A DNA stretch of 64,000 bases from Trichoplusia ni (lineage: Eukaryota; Arthropoda; Insecta; Lepidoptera; Noctuidae), in NCBI RefSeq assembly GCF_003590095.1, contig NC_039493.1, positions 2,108,001-2,172,000 of the forward strand, written 5' to 3'. This document shows, in pieces, positions 39,501 through 49,463 of this stretch. The notes beneath the pieces were generated by a model. That model ran no database searches and was not told where the DNA came from. It saw only the letters and a program-made list of their open reading frames with translations. The translations under genes were made by a program, and so were the position numbers. How positions within the stretch are numbered: the first letter of the stretch is position 1; each line of letters begins with the position of its first letter.

Positions 39501-42500
39501 TTCATTTGTGCAGGTTTACTGTAGGATAATATAACTGTCTTATATTAACATTTTATATGGTATGTAACCCACTATGAACTGATTCGCGACCCCGCCGCGT
39601 TATCTCATGATTAAGGACTCCGCTTGGGTCCGAAACTAGTCGGGCACTCCCGATAAATACGCGTGAGTGAAACCGTTACATTATTTAATAATGAATCAGC
39701 CTCACGATAGTTACTATAAAAACACCTCTCATATGTCATCTAAATTTTACAGCACATGTTTTACGTTACTAAATGCAAACCTCTTAAGCTAAATAAATAT
39801 TGTAAAAATGAATAAAATATACCTTATTTAACCATATTGTTATCTTCACCTCCACCTCCACCCATACGCCACAATAATACAATATCTTTGCACCTCACAA
39901 AGACCAATCTCAGTAACTCCCCCTAAAACGTAATTAAGAAGAAAACAATAATGTATACTCTATCAATAGCCATTATAATGTAACGAAACAAGTTGCATCC
40001 ATTGTTTGGCAATACCTGACCGTGAGCACTTAACACCTGCTTGCTACCACACCGATTGATTCGGCTGCCGTGATACAACCTCCTTGCTTACTAATAACTG
40101 TTATTTGTGTATTCGAAAGGCTTCAATGTCATATTGTTTTTTACTACTGTTTGTTGTCACGTCGATTGGGAGTTCGTGTCAGCAGTTAGATTTTATTTGA
40201 TCCCTTGTGGAAGTGACTGAAAGTACAGCGAGGAGGTTAGTGAACCGTACTATAATCGGTTATTGTGGTTTGATTCCCGAGCGGAAGAAATTCTAGCTTT
40301 AAGCGGTATTGACGTTCAAATCATTAAACCTTATTTACTGTTAAAATGTAAATGTAGAAAAATGCAACACTAAAATAAGTTATTATAACAAGATAATCTT
40401 TCTCTAACAAAATTAATGAAAATCCTACTCAAGATCATGTCACAGCTTTTACAGTCAAGGCCAAGAAAAGTCCTACCAGTTAGTCTCATGGGTTTTTCTT
40501 AAAGAGTCAACGAGCAATTACTTCAACATACCCTATAAAATCAAATCTAAAACCTCATTATCTTAATTCCTCTCATCACATTCCGTTACCACAGCTTGGC
40601 CAAGGCCTCACCATGACACGGTTCTGTCAAACATGTCCAAATCATTATTGTGCTGATATTCATTTGTTTAGCTACCTGTTTTGGTATTGTAAACATTGTC
40701 ACAAAGATATCTTGTGAGTCAGAGCTTTGACAGTAAAATTAAAAGGTTTAGACGTTTTGACAAGCTTGTAACTAATCTTAAGTCGGTTAATTAATTTCAG
40801 CATGACCACTAGTGGCTTGTACTGTATTAATGCGGACTTGACGATTGTTAAATTCAATTATAGTTTATTCTTAATTCATTTTAGAAACACCTCAGAATGT
40901 TATCTGTAAAACTATTTAGGTAAGAGGAAGAAGACCAAGAAAAATCACAGATCACTTAAAAAAAATTTAAAAATAAGGTTTGCGGTCTTTTGTATATAAT
41001 ATATATGTACATACGCTTAAATACACTATTCTTCTGTGACTTATCAATTTTTTGCCATCGAAAATACCAACCACAAAATGACTTCACAATGAATAATTTC
41101 TTCAGGCATTCTTGCAACAATTGGACTGTATCTCAAGAGAATCGCTAAATGTTCGCGTGACAGTAATCGTCTGTGAACACGTCTGTTCGCTTCCTCACCC
41201 GTTTATACGGAAATTAAGATGTTGTGTAAGATGCAGCTATCTGCAAGCTTGCTTTACATTTTTATGATCGTGTAGTAAAATGGCGGATTTGTCTTTGTTA
41301 ATATAGGCAATGGTTGATGTGTAAGAAAAGTAATTATTTTTGTTCCAAATTATTTTTTTCTGGTTATTTACAATAAAATTGTAAATACATAATCTACTTT
41401 CTTAAAAACTGAATAATTAAGCAAAAAAATAATTCAACAATGTTACGCACACAGAACACACTACAAAGAATAAGAAACAAACGTGAATTCATTATACAAT
41501 TAACGCACTTCTCAGACGATGCGAGAAATATCATGCAAATTGCTATACATTGCCGGCGATGATAAATAACTTTTGATACCAGAGCTTCACAACTCCGCAA
41601 TGCATTGAAAATCGCACGCAATTCCTCGTTTCATTCAAACGAGCTACAAACAAAACAGTAAAAACAAGGCATCTGCATAAAACGCCCATTAGTTAGAAAA
41701 TCTTCGCAAAACAATCTTATACAACCACAATAGGTGAACAGTACAGAAAACGGCTGCCAATGACAATAGTAATTATCGTCAGTAGAGATGGGTGAAAGCG
41801 ACTGGTCGAGTGGAACCGAGCGACGGAGCGATGGCAAGTCACTTTCATTATGAACACGTAATACGAACTCTGTTTTGTGACAAATTATAGTAGAGGTTTA
41901 AAAGATGACTATTTATGGAACCATAGATTTGTTTATTTGGTCGAAATCGAACGTTAATTGTATAAATGCACAGACTAACTGTACTAAAAACAAAATTCGC
42001 CGGATTAGTGATTTTTATCAAACATGTATACTTGAATATAGAAAAGAAAATAATTCACATTTTCAAAAAAAATACTAGTTGCTTAAATGAAATCGCTCAA
42101 TTCGTTCTAAAGCTACGATGCCAAAGACAAACACTAATTCAAACTTAACAATTTTGTGGGAGCTAATAATAAAGAATTTAGAAATATCTGCTGAAAAAGT
42201 ACCAAGTAGTAGAACGTTGCTTTGAAACTGAAACATCGTGCATAAGAATCCGATTCATCATGACCAAAAATGACAGAGATTTACGAGACGGGCATTAAAA
42301 AAACGGCGGATGATGAATTCGTTTTGTCCCGAAGTGAATTATGATGAAAGTGTGTAGAAATTGCAGTTGTGTATCATTTGGACAGTTGGACATGGAACAA
42401 TAATATACTAGCTGAGATTTGGCGTGACTGATTGATCCGATAGGATGGAGGTAGGGTTCTCTCATATACTATTTGTATTCAGTCAAAATGTGCAAGTACT

Positions 42501-45500
42501 GCTTGATATTAGACTATGGCAGGGACAAGTGGAGGATTTATATTGGGCAATTTGCAGGCCCGTCAAATTACCTACTGTTTAGATAGCTTCCCTGTGTAGA
42601 AGAGTTACGAGCTCTTTATCTTCCAGGTTGATGATATGAATCTATTTTTCAAGCCATATTTATGACAGCCAAGAGTAGAGTGGACGCTAAACCCTGGCGA
42701 CGAGTGACAAAAAAACCCCTCATAAACTATCACCTCGATTTTTCTCAATGATAAATGTCGCAACATTACGAAATAATAGGTGTCGTCGGCATCAAGGCTG
42801 GCAACACATCAAAGCTTGATCTCGTCGCGCAATCGTCCCATAGTTACAGCGTGAGAAACTAGTCCGCTGATTGCGCTCAACCCTAATATAATAAACGCAT
42901 GTTCACGTGTGGTTTGTGAATGTGAAATGACATTCAGGGTAATTTTGGCACTCGTTTTGATAAACCTTTCTATATTTTTTTGCCAAATTAAAATATGGCG
43001 GCTAGTATACCAGGATTTGATGTTGAAGTAATCATGGTTGTTTAAATTATAGAAATATTTTCAATAAACGAATTTGCAAAGATTTCGACTAAATTTTTGC
43101 GGACATTGTGATCTAATAAACTTCAAAATCTTAGAGATATGTTCTGTACATTATTTTTGGGGAGATTATAATTAATCCTGACTGAAAGGTTTCCGTACAA
43201 TGTAGAGTCCATTGTAAAATCATTTACTGTTTGTACATGACTTCTAAGAACTACTTATGAGCAATAGATCGGTTTCTGAAATTTGTTGATAAAAAGGCAG
43301 CCTGCTTGAGTGTGAACCCTTGGATTTCTCACGCTCTGGTTGAGCCACGCATGCGCCATGGTGTTTTTAAGACGTTGGGAAATAATCTAAAATGTTATGT
43401 TTCCATGTCAAATGTTATTTATGTAGGTTTGTGGGCTTAACGATCAATTTACAAGTAATTATGAAGGTGTTACGTGCAGTAATGTTATAAACGTGCGCGC
43501 TTTCAATTGATTGGCTCGTACGCAATTTAGTTAGTAGACTAGGTATTTATACCTACGTAGTACATAAATACGAAAGATAACAGCCAATTGATGGGCTATC
43601 AATTGGCTGCTACGAGATTGCAGACACACAAATATCTTTGTAATATATAAAAAAATCGTCTGTACTTATTGTTTCAAAAAATGATCAAAAGGACATGGTG
43701 TAGTTCATTACTTATTTTGTTTTTCAGGTACTTGCTATTTTTTGGTTTCTTCATTAAATTGTAGAGTGCAACTAAGGATTCAGTACTCTTGTTTCTCTTT
43801 GATTAATATCGAATTATCGATACTTCCCAACACTGCAGAACGCTATCCCACACACAATCTTACAAATGGGGCTCATTAGATCGGTAATGTGATCAATTAA
43901 ACAAATAAGACCGTTTGTGTGACGTAATGTGATCTCATTCACATGTGCTTCACGCGCTAGACTTTGATTAATTTCGCTCCAATTTTTATTCACGATCATT
44001 TCATAATTTATCATACTGATAGAAGTACATGACATGAAAATATAGGATGTTAGTAACAATAGGAACAAAGTGCAAGGAGAATCTACTCAACAATACACCT
44101 GTTCGATTTTTTGTTAGCCAAAGGCATTTACAGCATCATAAAGCCTCCTAAGAAGTATACTCGTGAAAACACACAGTTTTCTTTTGGCTGTGATGAAACG
44201 CAAATGGCTTCAACCCACGCCGAGCGCAAGGTGAGGGGATATTTCAGACTCCTACCGACCAAAAAATCCTCGGGCCCATTCAACTACCTGTGCCAGAGCC
44301 TGGCTGATGAAAACACACATCTAGTATTGCATTTACAACAAGAAATAGTATCGATATCTATGTTCTCGCAGTTTATTTATCTATAAAGCGTGATTACTAC
44401 TTTCTAAAACAAATATTTTAAAGACAAGCCATTCATCAAGTATGATAGAAATCGACAAACAAGCAGACAATCAGATATCATCACGTAATCACTCGATCTG
44501 ACCAATTATCCGGAAGCGACTGCTCCGGGCTATTACTGCTACTAGTTATTAAAAATATCACGGTTATTGTCTATAAGTCACGTCATCACGATATTTATGA
44601 TTATTTAATTACTGTTATCTAAGCAGCCATATTGATTCGTGTGTTACTCTATTTTTAATAGTCATGAGTATAGATGAAATAATATTTATTACTACAAATG
44701 AAAAAAAGGTATTGATATTTATATCGAAATATTTATAGAATTGTTGAAAAACAAGGTCGATTAATTTCTAATGCAGTTTATTTTGTAAGCACCTTCGCGC
44801 GCGTTGATGTTGTTTGCAGCGGCACAAACTAACGTTTGCTTATAACCTTTCGTGGTTTCCAGGCTTACACTATTGTAAAAATATTAACATTATCCGGACC
44901 TATACCGTCTAATGACTGCCAAATAGGTTTTAATACCAACACGAATTTACAGCTCGGTGTTTCAGGGTTAATGTCTCTCTAACGGTACATATTATTTTAT
45001 TATCCTCAAAATTTCTAATATTATTTCAAAACCCGCATTTGAGCCAAAAAATATATATCCTAAGTGTTTATTCTACCTTTTTCTGTAAAAATGTATGCTA
45101 GTTTTTCCTAGCCGCCCAAATACATCATATATCTCCAATACAACCTCAGCATTAATTCAAACGATACATTGTTACCTTCGGCCGACGTCCGGCTATTTCA
45201 CGGTTCGCGCCTGAACAATGGAACGCCGTGTTTTGACATGTGATGGGTCCTTGCCGGTGTTTGCTTTGAAGATACAGCGAATTTATCGCGATTTGATGAA
45301 ATATTTTATGAGTAGGTTGATCGGATATTTTTGTGGCTTGGATCAGCAATGCTAGGTATTATATTCTTATAAAGTCCACTGAAGGAATCAAAACCTGCGC
45401 TCAAACTGACTGTTATTACTTGTTAGATTGTCTTCTTTTTATCAAGAGCTGTTATTTTGATGTTTGTTTATTTAATACTCTGTGTATAAAAGCAGTAACG

Positions 45501-48492
45501 TTGATAAATTCTGGCACCACTAACTGAGCATTTTTTTTGTTTCTCAATAATATTTCATAATCCAAATGATAAACTACATCATTTTAAAATTACCAATTCA
45601 GGAAGCTAACGAAATGTCTTTTATTACAGTAACATCAACAACAGCAGCTACTGTCTCATCATCGTCATCATCACCATTAGCTGCCGTCACCCGGCGTCCG
45701 TTCCGCGTCACCGCTCGCAGGCGTCTGGGGTCCACCACCACCACTAGCACCACGTCCACAGCTGCACCAACCACTGCTGAGGCGCAGGCCGCCACCAGCG
45801 CTTACGAAGATGAGGAATCGTTACAGGATATTGGCGATATTGGTATGACACCTTATATTTTTATAATATTCTATTTAAGTCACTTTATTCGAAATATAAT
45901 GCACAATAGGATTAACGCATTAGTATGAGAAAGCAATTTACTAAATAACCGCCCGCTTTTTTTATTAAATAATGGTAGAAAATGTTATGTAATTAAATCT
46001 TTTTTTCCTATAGATGTAATTGAAGACCCAACTCTTGAACCTAAAGCTCCGAAGAAATTCAACAAGGTCCAACGGCGTCCCCTCGTCAATTTGAAAGAAG
46101 ACGTGAAAGACCAGAACCCTTCAGCTACAAACGAAGAAGAAAGAAAGAGACAGAGCAAGAAGTACAGCTCTACTATTAAACAGAACCAGTTGGATGACCT
46201 GATCAAGTCGAGGAGTCAGGAGGAGACGACTACGGAAGCCAAGTCTACTGCTGACGGTAAGTTAAAACAGAATTCTTCTAAAGACCGTTAAGAAGACTCA
46301 TTGACCAAACAGACTCTTTGATTTCCCATCATAAATATCTCAATTTTGTCTATAAGCAACTCAACTAGGTACAACCATATTATTTATATTCTTAAACATT
46401 AAATACAGACTCATACACCTTACGATCCATACATATAAGATAGGACATAAATACTGAATTCACTCAATCGTTCACAGAAATAAATTCAGAAACAGCTTTG
46501 GCGATAGCCGCTCACCAACTGATCACAGCGCCCCTACCAAGCGTACAAGACTTCGAAGATGATGTGAAACCGACAAGAAAGACACAAACCACCGTCGAAT
46601 ACAAGTACACGAGCCGAGAATACAGCGAACAGACTGACAGCCGAACACCAACCTACGATGAATACCAAAGCACACCAGTCTACAAGAGTACTCTGGGAAG
46701 CTACGACAAAACTCAACCCGACTTCGATTCCTCCAAAGTAACGTCCGACTTCAATGTACTAAAGTCTCCAGTCACTTCAACAGGCGCCTACAGAACTGAA
46801 TACACAGAAACTGCACCGCAAACTTTCACTTCAGAATTTGATGCCCCGAAAATATCGACAACCACCTATGACATACCAAAAACGACTGCCTTCCCTAACA
46901 CTGTGAACACTGCAAACACAGCCAACCTTGACTTCGGTCGTCCAACTGGCAGCGAATACAGTGCTCCTGAATATCTTCCAAAGGCGACTAATTTCCCAAA
47001 CACAGCAACGGGGCAAGATTTCGTCAGAACTACATTAAGTGAGTTTTACGACACTCGAAGCGACTTCGACTCGAAGATATCTTCTTACCTCCCCAAATCG
47101 ACTGTAACGAACTTCCCGACGAACACAGTGCCTCAAGAATTTGGCCGTACCACAGGCAACACGTACCCTGACACCTCCACAGACTTCGTGGCTAAGACTT
47201 ATGTTCCTAAATTCCCATCAACAGATTACCCGAACACGATAAACCAGGAATATATCAGAACAACCCTGAACACATTTGATAATTCGCCTACGGAGCTCAA
47301 CTCGCCAAGGATCTCAACCACTTTGGCTCCACCGCCGTCTACACCATCAAGATACTTTGAAAGAACGACTTTCTCAGACATTCCAACAGAAAACTCACCA
47401 AGAATTGCAACTGGATTCTCCCCAAGATCGACTGCTACAACCAAATTTAGCAGAAGTGGTTCGAGATATTCTGGAGCAACAAATGAAGATGGAACTGGTT
47501 TTACTGGAGTCCAAAGGAGTTCTACGCAGAGATATAGAACAGAGAAACTGATACCAGTGCCGGTGGAAAGCACGGGCTTCACGACAGTCGGGTACAGCAG
47601 TCCCAGCCAAGAGCCTACATACTTCACCAGGGAATACCTCTTGGAGTCGCCGGTTACTAAAACTTACGATGGTAAGATCTCAACTATGACATTAATTTTA
47701 AAAAAATAATTGAGAAGTAAAATATTTTAATTGTAGAATGTAGGTAAATGCAATAATAGCCTTCTTAATTTTTTCACAGAGGAATACCAGTATCTATCAC
47801 CAATTACGACGCCTGCAACGCCGGCTACTCCAACAAGGAAGGTCATAAGGAAAAAGATTCAACGTAAGATCTCGACAACGCAGCAACCGACGACGCAACC
47901 CCCACCAACATCCACTCCCAAACCACGTAGAGGGCCTCCGAAGCAACCGTTTGAGAAGATACCGAAAGTACCAAAGAAGACTTACAGGCCGATAGCTAAC
48001 TACGATTATTATGATGACAGCGATGAGAAGGTAGCTGTCAAATATGTAGAAGGCACCAAGGTCGTGATGCGTTCAGATGGTAAGAAGGATTATTTTACTA
48101 CCGAGATATTGTATCATGTCTACAAAGGCAGTATTTTTTAAATGTTTGTGACTCTTTAAATGAAAAAAACCGGTAAAGCGAATGTTAACCGGCAAAATTA
48201 AGATACATGGAAAACATAAACAAATCCAAAAGTTATCGTTAACTTTCCAAATTTCACTACTTGCCATGTCACACACTCTAACTTTCTTCTGATTTCAGGT
48301 CATATCGAGTGTCTGGACATCGGCAACTTCCCTCACCCGTCGTCGTGTAAGAAGTTTATATCGTGCGCTCGCATTGAGAACGGGTCCCTGCTCGGCTGGG
48401 AGTACGTCTGTCCAAAGGGACTCAGCTTCGACCCCGTCGGTGGAATCTGTAACTGGTCAGCAGGCCTTGGCTGCGACGAGAAAGACGCCTAA
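3430..48492 (+). CDS. Cht6: Group VI chitinase (Cht6-like), splice form ending in second CBM14; 5' partial
   Basis: Secreted or extracellular chitinase expected to hydrolyse beta-1,4-linked GlcNAc in cuticle chitin. Exons: 3430-3559, 4738-4923, 5194-5410, 5545-5650, 7563-7682, 7827-7924, 8223-8345, 8597-8829, 8964-9063, 9372-9519, 9762-9881, 10135-10368, 10524-10673, 10857-11283, 35247-35529, 45630-45842, 46014-46256, 46478-47671, 47780-48079, 48299-48492. Every junction has AG/GT sites and compatible phase, giving about 1605 residues in the window. Order: end of GH18, Ser/Thr linker, CBM14, long Thr/Arg/Pro tail, second CBM14. One GH18 plus CBM14 plus a very long low-complexity tail is the group VI arrangement. 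The signal peptide, early barrel strands and catalytic DxxDxDxE motif lie upstream of the window. The join 11283 to 35247 is inferred from phase and consensus only. Confidence 0.85.
4481..4632 (+). mobile_element. tRNA-derived SINE fragment
   Basis: Starts gcacggatagctaagtggt (A-box-like), then a decayed B-box and cgtaggacaagtgtttatg. It matches the better preserved copy at 60098 over most of its length. It lies in the intron before the exon at 4738. Confidence 0.6.
5918..7461. mobile_element. PIF/Harbinger-like DNA transposon, degenerate
   Basis: Perfect 22-bp terminal inverted repeats starting CGGCCGCTTTCTATATTCGA, flanked by TTA on both sides (5915-5917 and 7462-7464); a 3-bp TTA duplication is the PIF/Harbinger pattern. 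Sub-terminal regions are crowded with GATCGA-like motifs. Inside, a short + strand ORF (MEIFSSDSDSDLEVLAQLS) and a minus-strand ORF (6645-6920) run towards each other, with AATAAA in each orientation between them near 6524 and 6557. No intact transposase is present. Confidence 0.65.
7563..7924 (+). CDS. Cht6: Ser/Thr/Pro-rich linker exons between GH18 and CBM14 (7563-7682, 7827-7924)
   Basis: Two short exons joined in phase 2. They encode a basic start (ARPSRRKSKPRSS), then Thr/Pro-rich sequence with repeated TTT and TTP, ending in TTPDPGS. This composition is typical of the O-glycosylated linker that separates the catalytic and chitin-binding domains. The large intron before it (5651-7562) houses a Harbinger-like element. 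Confidence 0.85.
8223..8829 (+). CDS. Cht6: First CBM14 chitin-binding domain (exons 8223-8345 and 8597-8829)
   Basis: Encodes a peritrophin-A (CBM14) domain with all six cysteines: FKC, RDC, FWC, FTC, DSC and NVPC. It has the aromatic residues GFYPH, KKYFWC and GLYF that contact chitin. The domain is split by a phase-1 intron just after the CPSG of the fourth cysteine. A longer than usual stretch (LDSGPSNLGIVAHQ) separates cysteines 3 and 4. It is followed directly by a Thr-rich run (TTKAPTTKPPTTKT). The domain anchors the enzyme to chitin. Confidence 0.93.
8964..10673 (+). CDS. Cht6: Tail exons after the first CBM14 (8964-9063, 9372-9519, 9762-9881, 10135-10368, 10524-10673)
   Basis: Five in-phase exons. 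The first is acidic, then runs into VIKELIDLIKKVGGIEQLEK, a short helix-like segment spanning the 9063/9372 junction. The next continues with SAFSKKLYQKVLERTRGRNKY. Later exons are Glu/Ser-rich and carry repeats of a Y-[TV]-x-[IV]-x-R-x-R motif (YTTINRQRG, YVNIRRARP, YVTIRRQRP). The helix-like block is the only part that looks folded. Function unknown; probably an extended extracellular spacer. Confidence 0.85.
10857..15582 (+). CDS. Cht6: Giant low-complexity tail exon with internal splice donors
   Basis: A 4726-base exon entered in phase 2. Up to 11283 it belongs to both forms; beyond that it is unique to the read-through form. It contains a run of 11 Thr (around 11152-11190), many Arg-rich patches (SRRRP, RFRR, IRRRP), acidic stretches around 12040-12140 and 13220-13440, and Thr/Pro tracts near 14040-14100 and 15000-15060. 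Residues encoded by about 14116-14820 are not low-complexity (TQFDKLFSISRVVEV, RYSLIKIVEDEIPIYLTKFG) and may fold. Long antisense ORFs here are mirror images of the Thr codons. Confidence 0.92.
16131..16136 (+). terminator. Poly(A) signal AATAAA for read-through Cht6 form
   Basis: Canonical AATAAA, 549 bases after the stop at 15582, followed within 70 bases by T- and GT-rich sequence. It supports 15583 to about 16155 as a 3' UTR. Confidence 0.6.
16236..16243. promoter_or_regulatory. CRE-type palindrome TGACGTCA
   Basis: A consensus CRE lies 100 bases past the poly(A) signal of the read-through form. It is about 105 bases before a strong donor-like site (atgatcag/gtaagt at 16348). A second TGACGTCA is at 39282. 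Function unproven. Confidence 0.25.
20678..20783 (-). CDS. Candidate terminal exon of a nested minus-strand gene
   Basis: On the minus strand a good acceptor (aaattgtttcag) is followed by an open frame in which one base completes a codon. It then encodes KTWKVNEQLKRQILLALCRT, RKREEPRR and DVEKKY before TAA, with more stops just after. A minus-strand AATAAA lies 40 bases further on (20638-20643). No upstream exon was identified and no family recognised; the block could be chance. Confidence 0.2.
22434..22853 (-). pseudogene. 5'-truncated mobile-element ORF fragment
   Basis: A minus-strand open frame encodes LPWKLGRPLVWDATCVDTLA, then AGAAAGAAEALKRRKYNNLV, PFGVETFGTWGPGA and RLSI-like AQRISIAIQRGNAASLLGTF. 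This arrangement recurs at the C-terminus of reverse-transcriptase-related proteins in many animals and resembles a PD-(D/E)xK-type nuclease fold. That assignment is from memory and tentative. The first residues of the frame look unrelated, so the element is broken upstream. Confidence 0.5.
28073..28229. repeat. Two diverged 58-bp copies at a 99-bp period
   Basis: Copies at 28073-28130 and 28172-28229 share TTGGTTC, TTGGTAATA and ACCAAGTATTGGGCCA and end TTGAAGCT. Each contains TTGGT and ACCAA in inverted orientation. Origin unknown. Confidence 0.6.
29590..29785. repeat. Degenerate Helitron-like relic
   Basis: Contains cgaaacggctgaacgaattt and aacactagattaat in the order seen in the 736-926 element, and ends near gcgaaaactagtt. 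Heavily decayed. Confidence 0.3.
30526..30543. repeat. (GT)9 microsatellite
   Basis: Nine uninterrupted GT units within an intron. Confidence 0.9.
33395..33545. repeat. Probable dispersed repeat fragment
   Basis: Includes cgaaacggtttagccgattt and ttatatgcgtattcagtagg, wording familiar from abundant lepidopteran repeats. Ends not defined. Confidence 0.35.
33950..34019. repeat. Perfect 18-bp inverted repeat, 34-bp loop
   Basis: ACACAATAATTGGAAATT at 33950-33967 is exactly reverse-complemented at 34002-34019. Could be a tiny MITE or a structured RNA element. Confidence 0.7.
35247..35529 (+). CDS. Cht6: Cht6 tail exon after the 24-kb intron
   Basis: Acceptor tatttttccacag with a good pyrimidine tract; donor aacg/gtgagt. 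It enters in phase 0 and leaves with one base (G), which pairs with TA at 45630 to make a Val codon. The frame reads APKRSFLRRTKA, then Thr/Glu/Lys-rich sequence, then RPTRKFVRVRPGGAN. The basic and Thr-rich composition matches the rest of the chitinase tail. The other frames are short or contain stops. RNA evidence for inclusion is not available here. Confidence 0.75.
38755..38980 (-). mobile_element. tRNA-derived SINE, second family
   Basis: On the minus strand: gacctccgtggtcaagtggc (A box TGGTCAAGTGG), then cgttcgatcc (B box), then a body with gtctcgggtctgggtgtttg. This is a typical lepidopteran tRNA-headed SINE. The tRNA-like head is not a functional tRNA gene. Confidence 0.7.
39281..39436 (+). 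CDS. Candidate 51-residue small ORF inside a chitinase intron
   Basis: Starts aaacATGAcg, a favourable context, and encodes MTSLKFSLADAFLGVCEQW and then a coherent amphipathic sequence ending SSLQKMLRQ. Its GC content is higher than the surrounding intron. The octamer TGACGTCA overlaps the start codon, so this could be a regulatory element and not a gene. No family recognised. Confidence 0.2.
   Translation: MTSLKFSLADAFLGVCEQWAPRYVIALLTQNFLREQIIADIRSSLQKMLRQ
43581..43609. repeat. Perfect 12-bp hairpin, 5-base loop
   Basis: CAGCCAATTGAT and ATCAATTGGCTG around GGGCT. A related half-site, CAATTGATTGGCTCGTACG, lies about 75 bases upstream. Confidence 0.65.
45630..46256 (+). CDS. Cht6: Cht6 tail exons 45630-45842 and 46014-46256
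   Basis: First exon: acceptor tcttttattacag, donor attg/gtatga. It encodes a Ser/Thr/Ala-rich segment with TRRPFRVTARRRLGSTTTT and an acidic end. Second exon: acceptor tttttttcctatag, donor gacg/gtaagt. It encodes an acidic and basic segment with LVNLKEDVKDQNPS and an Arg/Lys/Glu-rich run. Both are phase 1 in and out. An alternative acceptor at 45601 would break the frame with the preceding exon, so 45630 was chosen. Confidence 0.8.
46478..47671 (+). CDS. Cht6: Cht6 tail exon with tandem FPNT/RTT repeats
   Basis: A 1194-base exon, phase 1 in and out, rich in Thr, Tyr, Ser and Pro. It starts ALAIAAHQLITAP, a short hydrophobic stretch, then shifts to Tyr-rich sequence (YKYTSREYSEQ, YDEYQSTPVYKST). 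Four degenerate units of about 35-38 residues begin at 46867, 46972, 47086 and 47200. Each has a pattern like YLPK.T.FPNT...Q[DE]F.RTT, and a partial fifth (FERTTFSDIPTENSPRI) begins near 47350. Tyr-rich spacing is reminiscent of cuticle-associated proteins; no defined domain recognised. Confidence 0.85.
47780..48079 (+). CDS. Cht6: Cht6 tail exon, Pro/Thr/Lys-rich
   Basis: Phase 1 in and out, acceptor ttaattttttcacag, donor gatg/gtaaga. It encodes EEYQYLSPITTPATPATPT, then Lys/Arg-rich and Thr/Pro-rich sequence, ending in NYDYYDDSDEKVAVKYVEG. It forms the spacer immediately before the second CBM14. Confidence 0.85.
48299..48492 (+). CDS. Cht6: Terminal Cht6 exon: second CBM14 domain and stop
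   Basis: Encodes a complete CBM14 with cysteines at IEC, SSC, ISC, YVC, GIC and LGC, ending in DEKDA and TAA at 48490-48492. It shares the FPHP, CKKF and CPKGL.F features of the first domain. It also has the same enlarged gap between cysteines 3 and 4, again containing LG (ARIENGSLLGWEY). This suggests the two domains arose by duplication or are held to a common unusual design. In this form the protein would have chitin-binding modules on both sides of the long tail. Confidence 0.93.
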
Positions 48493-49290
48493 AAATGTAT
48501 CTAAGTCTAGAAATTTCAAGAAATTAGAAAAATCAATTTAAAAAATTTACATTTGAAAGTACTTTTAGATATTTTTTGTGTTCAGTAGGTACTTATTTTT
48601 AGCAAGTACTTATGTTTAATCACATGTAAAAATCGTGTATAAACCTACTATTTAAAAAGGTACTTTAAGAACAAAAATGTAAATAAATTTTAATCCTAAT
48701 TCTGTTCTCATAAATTCTTATATTATTATTTTAATTCACTTTCTATTGTAAGTATATATTAATGTTAAATCAAAATTTTGTAAAAAATTATGTGATATTA
48801 CTATCTTTTATTGTTGACTGAACAAAGTAAACTAAATTTATTGATAAATAAAATATTGTAGAGAAAAGGGAGTAGGCACAGATGGAAGCAACATTTGTGT
48901 TTTATCTATTAGCAACATCATAGAGCCAAGACAGTATTTTGTCACTGGCAATACTTATTTAACTTATAAAATGTTATCAAAACAAAAAAATATTTATAGA
49001 GATTGAACTGTCACAAAACTCTTTTCATATTATTTGCGTACTTTTCTCCTTTATTCAAAATGAATCGTTAAAATATTATTAAATGCAGTTTACTCCTTGT
49101 ACTAAATGAATAATTCTAAGTCAAAACATGGTACTTTTGTATCTGAATCGTACGAACACTGCCAATAATATACTCGTAGGATAGTTCGTATGTAAGGCGT
49201 AGCGATCCTGAATGTGCTCCCTGAGGTGTTACATATATTTCAGAATGTGCCTTAATTATTTTACAATTGTAGTTTTAAGATTATTGAGAC

Positions 49291-49296
49291 AATAAA
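49291..49296 (+). terminator. Poly(A) signal AATAAA for second-CBM14 Cht6 form
   Basis: Canonical AATAAA about 800 bases past the stop at 48492, followed by T-rich sequence. Earlier AATAAA hexamers occur near 48679 and 48845, so the 3' end may be variable. Confidence 0.5.
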
Positions 49297-49463
49297 ACGA
49301 TATTGTAATTATAATTTTGTTTTATTTATCCTTTAATAGGACAACGCCTATTAAATAGACTATGATTTTGTAGAAAAATATACATTGTTAACTAAGAAAT
49401 TTAAAGAGTTGCACCATGCCATGCAAACAGTAAACTTATAAAGCGTGGGTTAATTTGCCCGTG

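Larger units (their letters stand above)
35530..45629. other. 10.1-kb chitinase intron
   Basis: Contains the CCTCCGCGG cluster at about 37739-37770, the SINE at 38755, the small ORF at 39281 and the hairpin at 43581. Otherwise nothing recognised. Confidence 0.65.

Noticed and set aside
44111..44386. 91-codon + strand ORF (FSFGCDETQMASTHAERK region)
   Set aside because: No initiator context, no recognised family, no splice partner; possibly a decayed repeat. Not strong enough to call.
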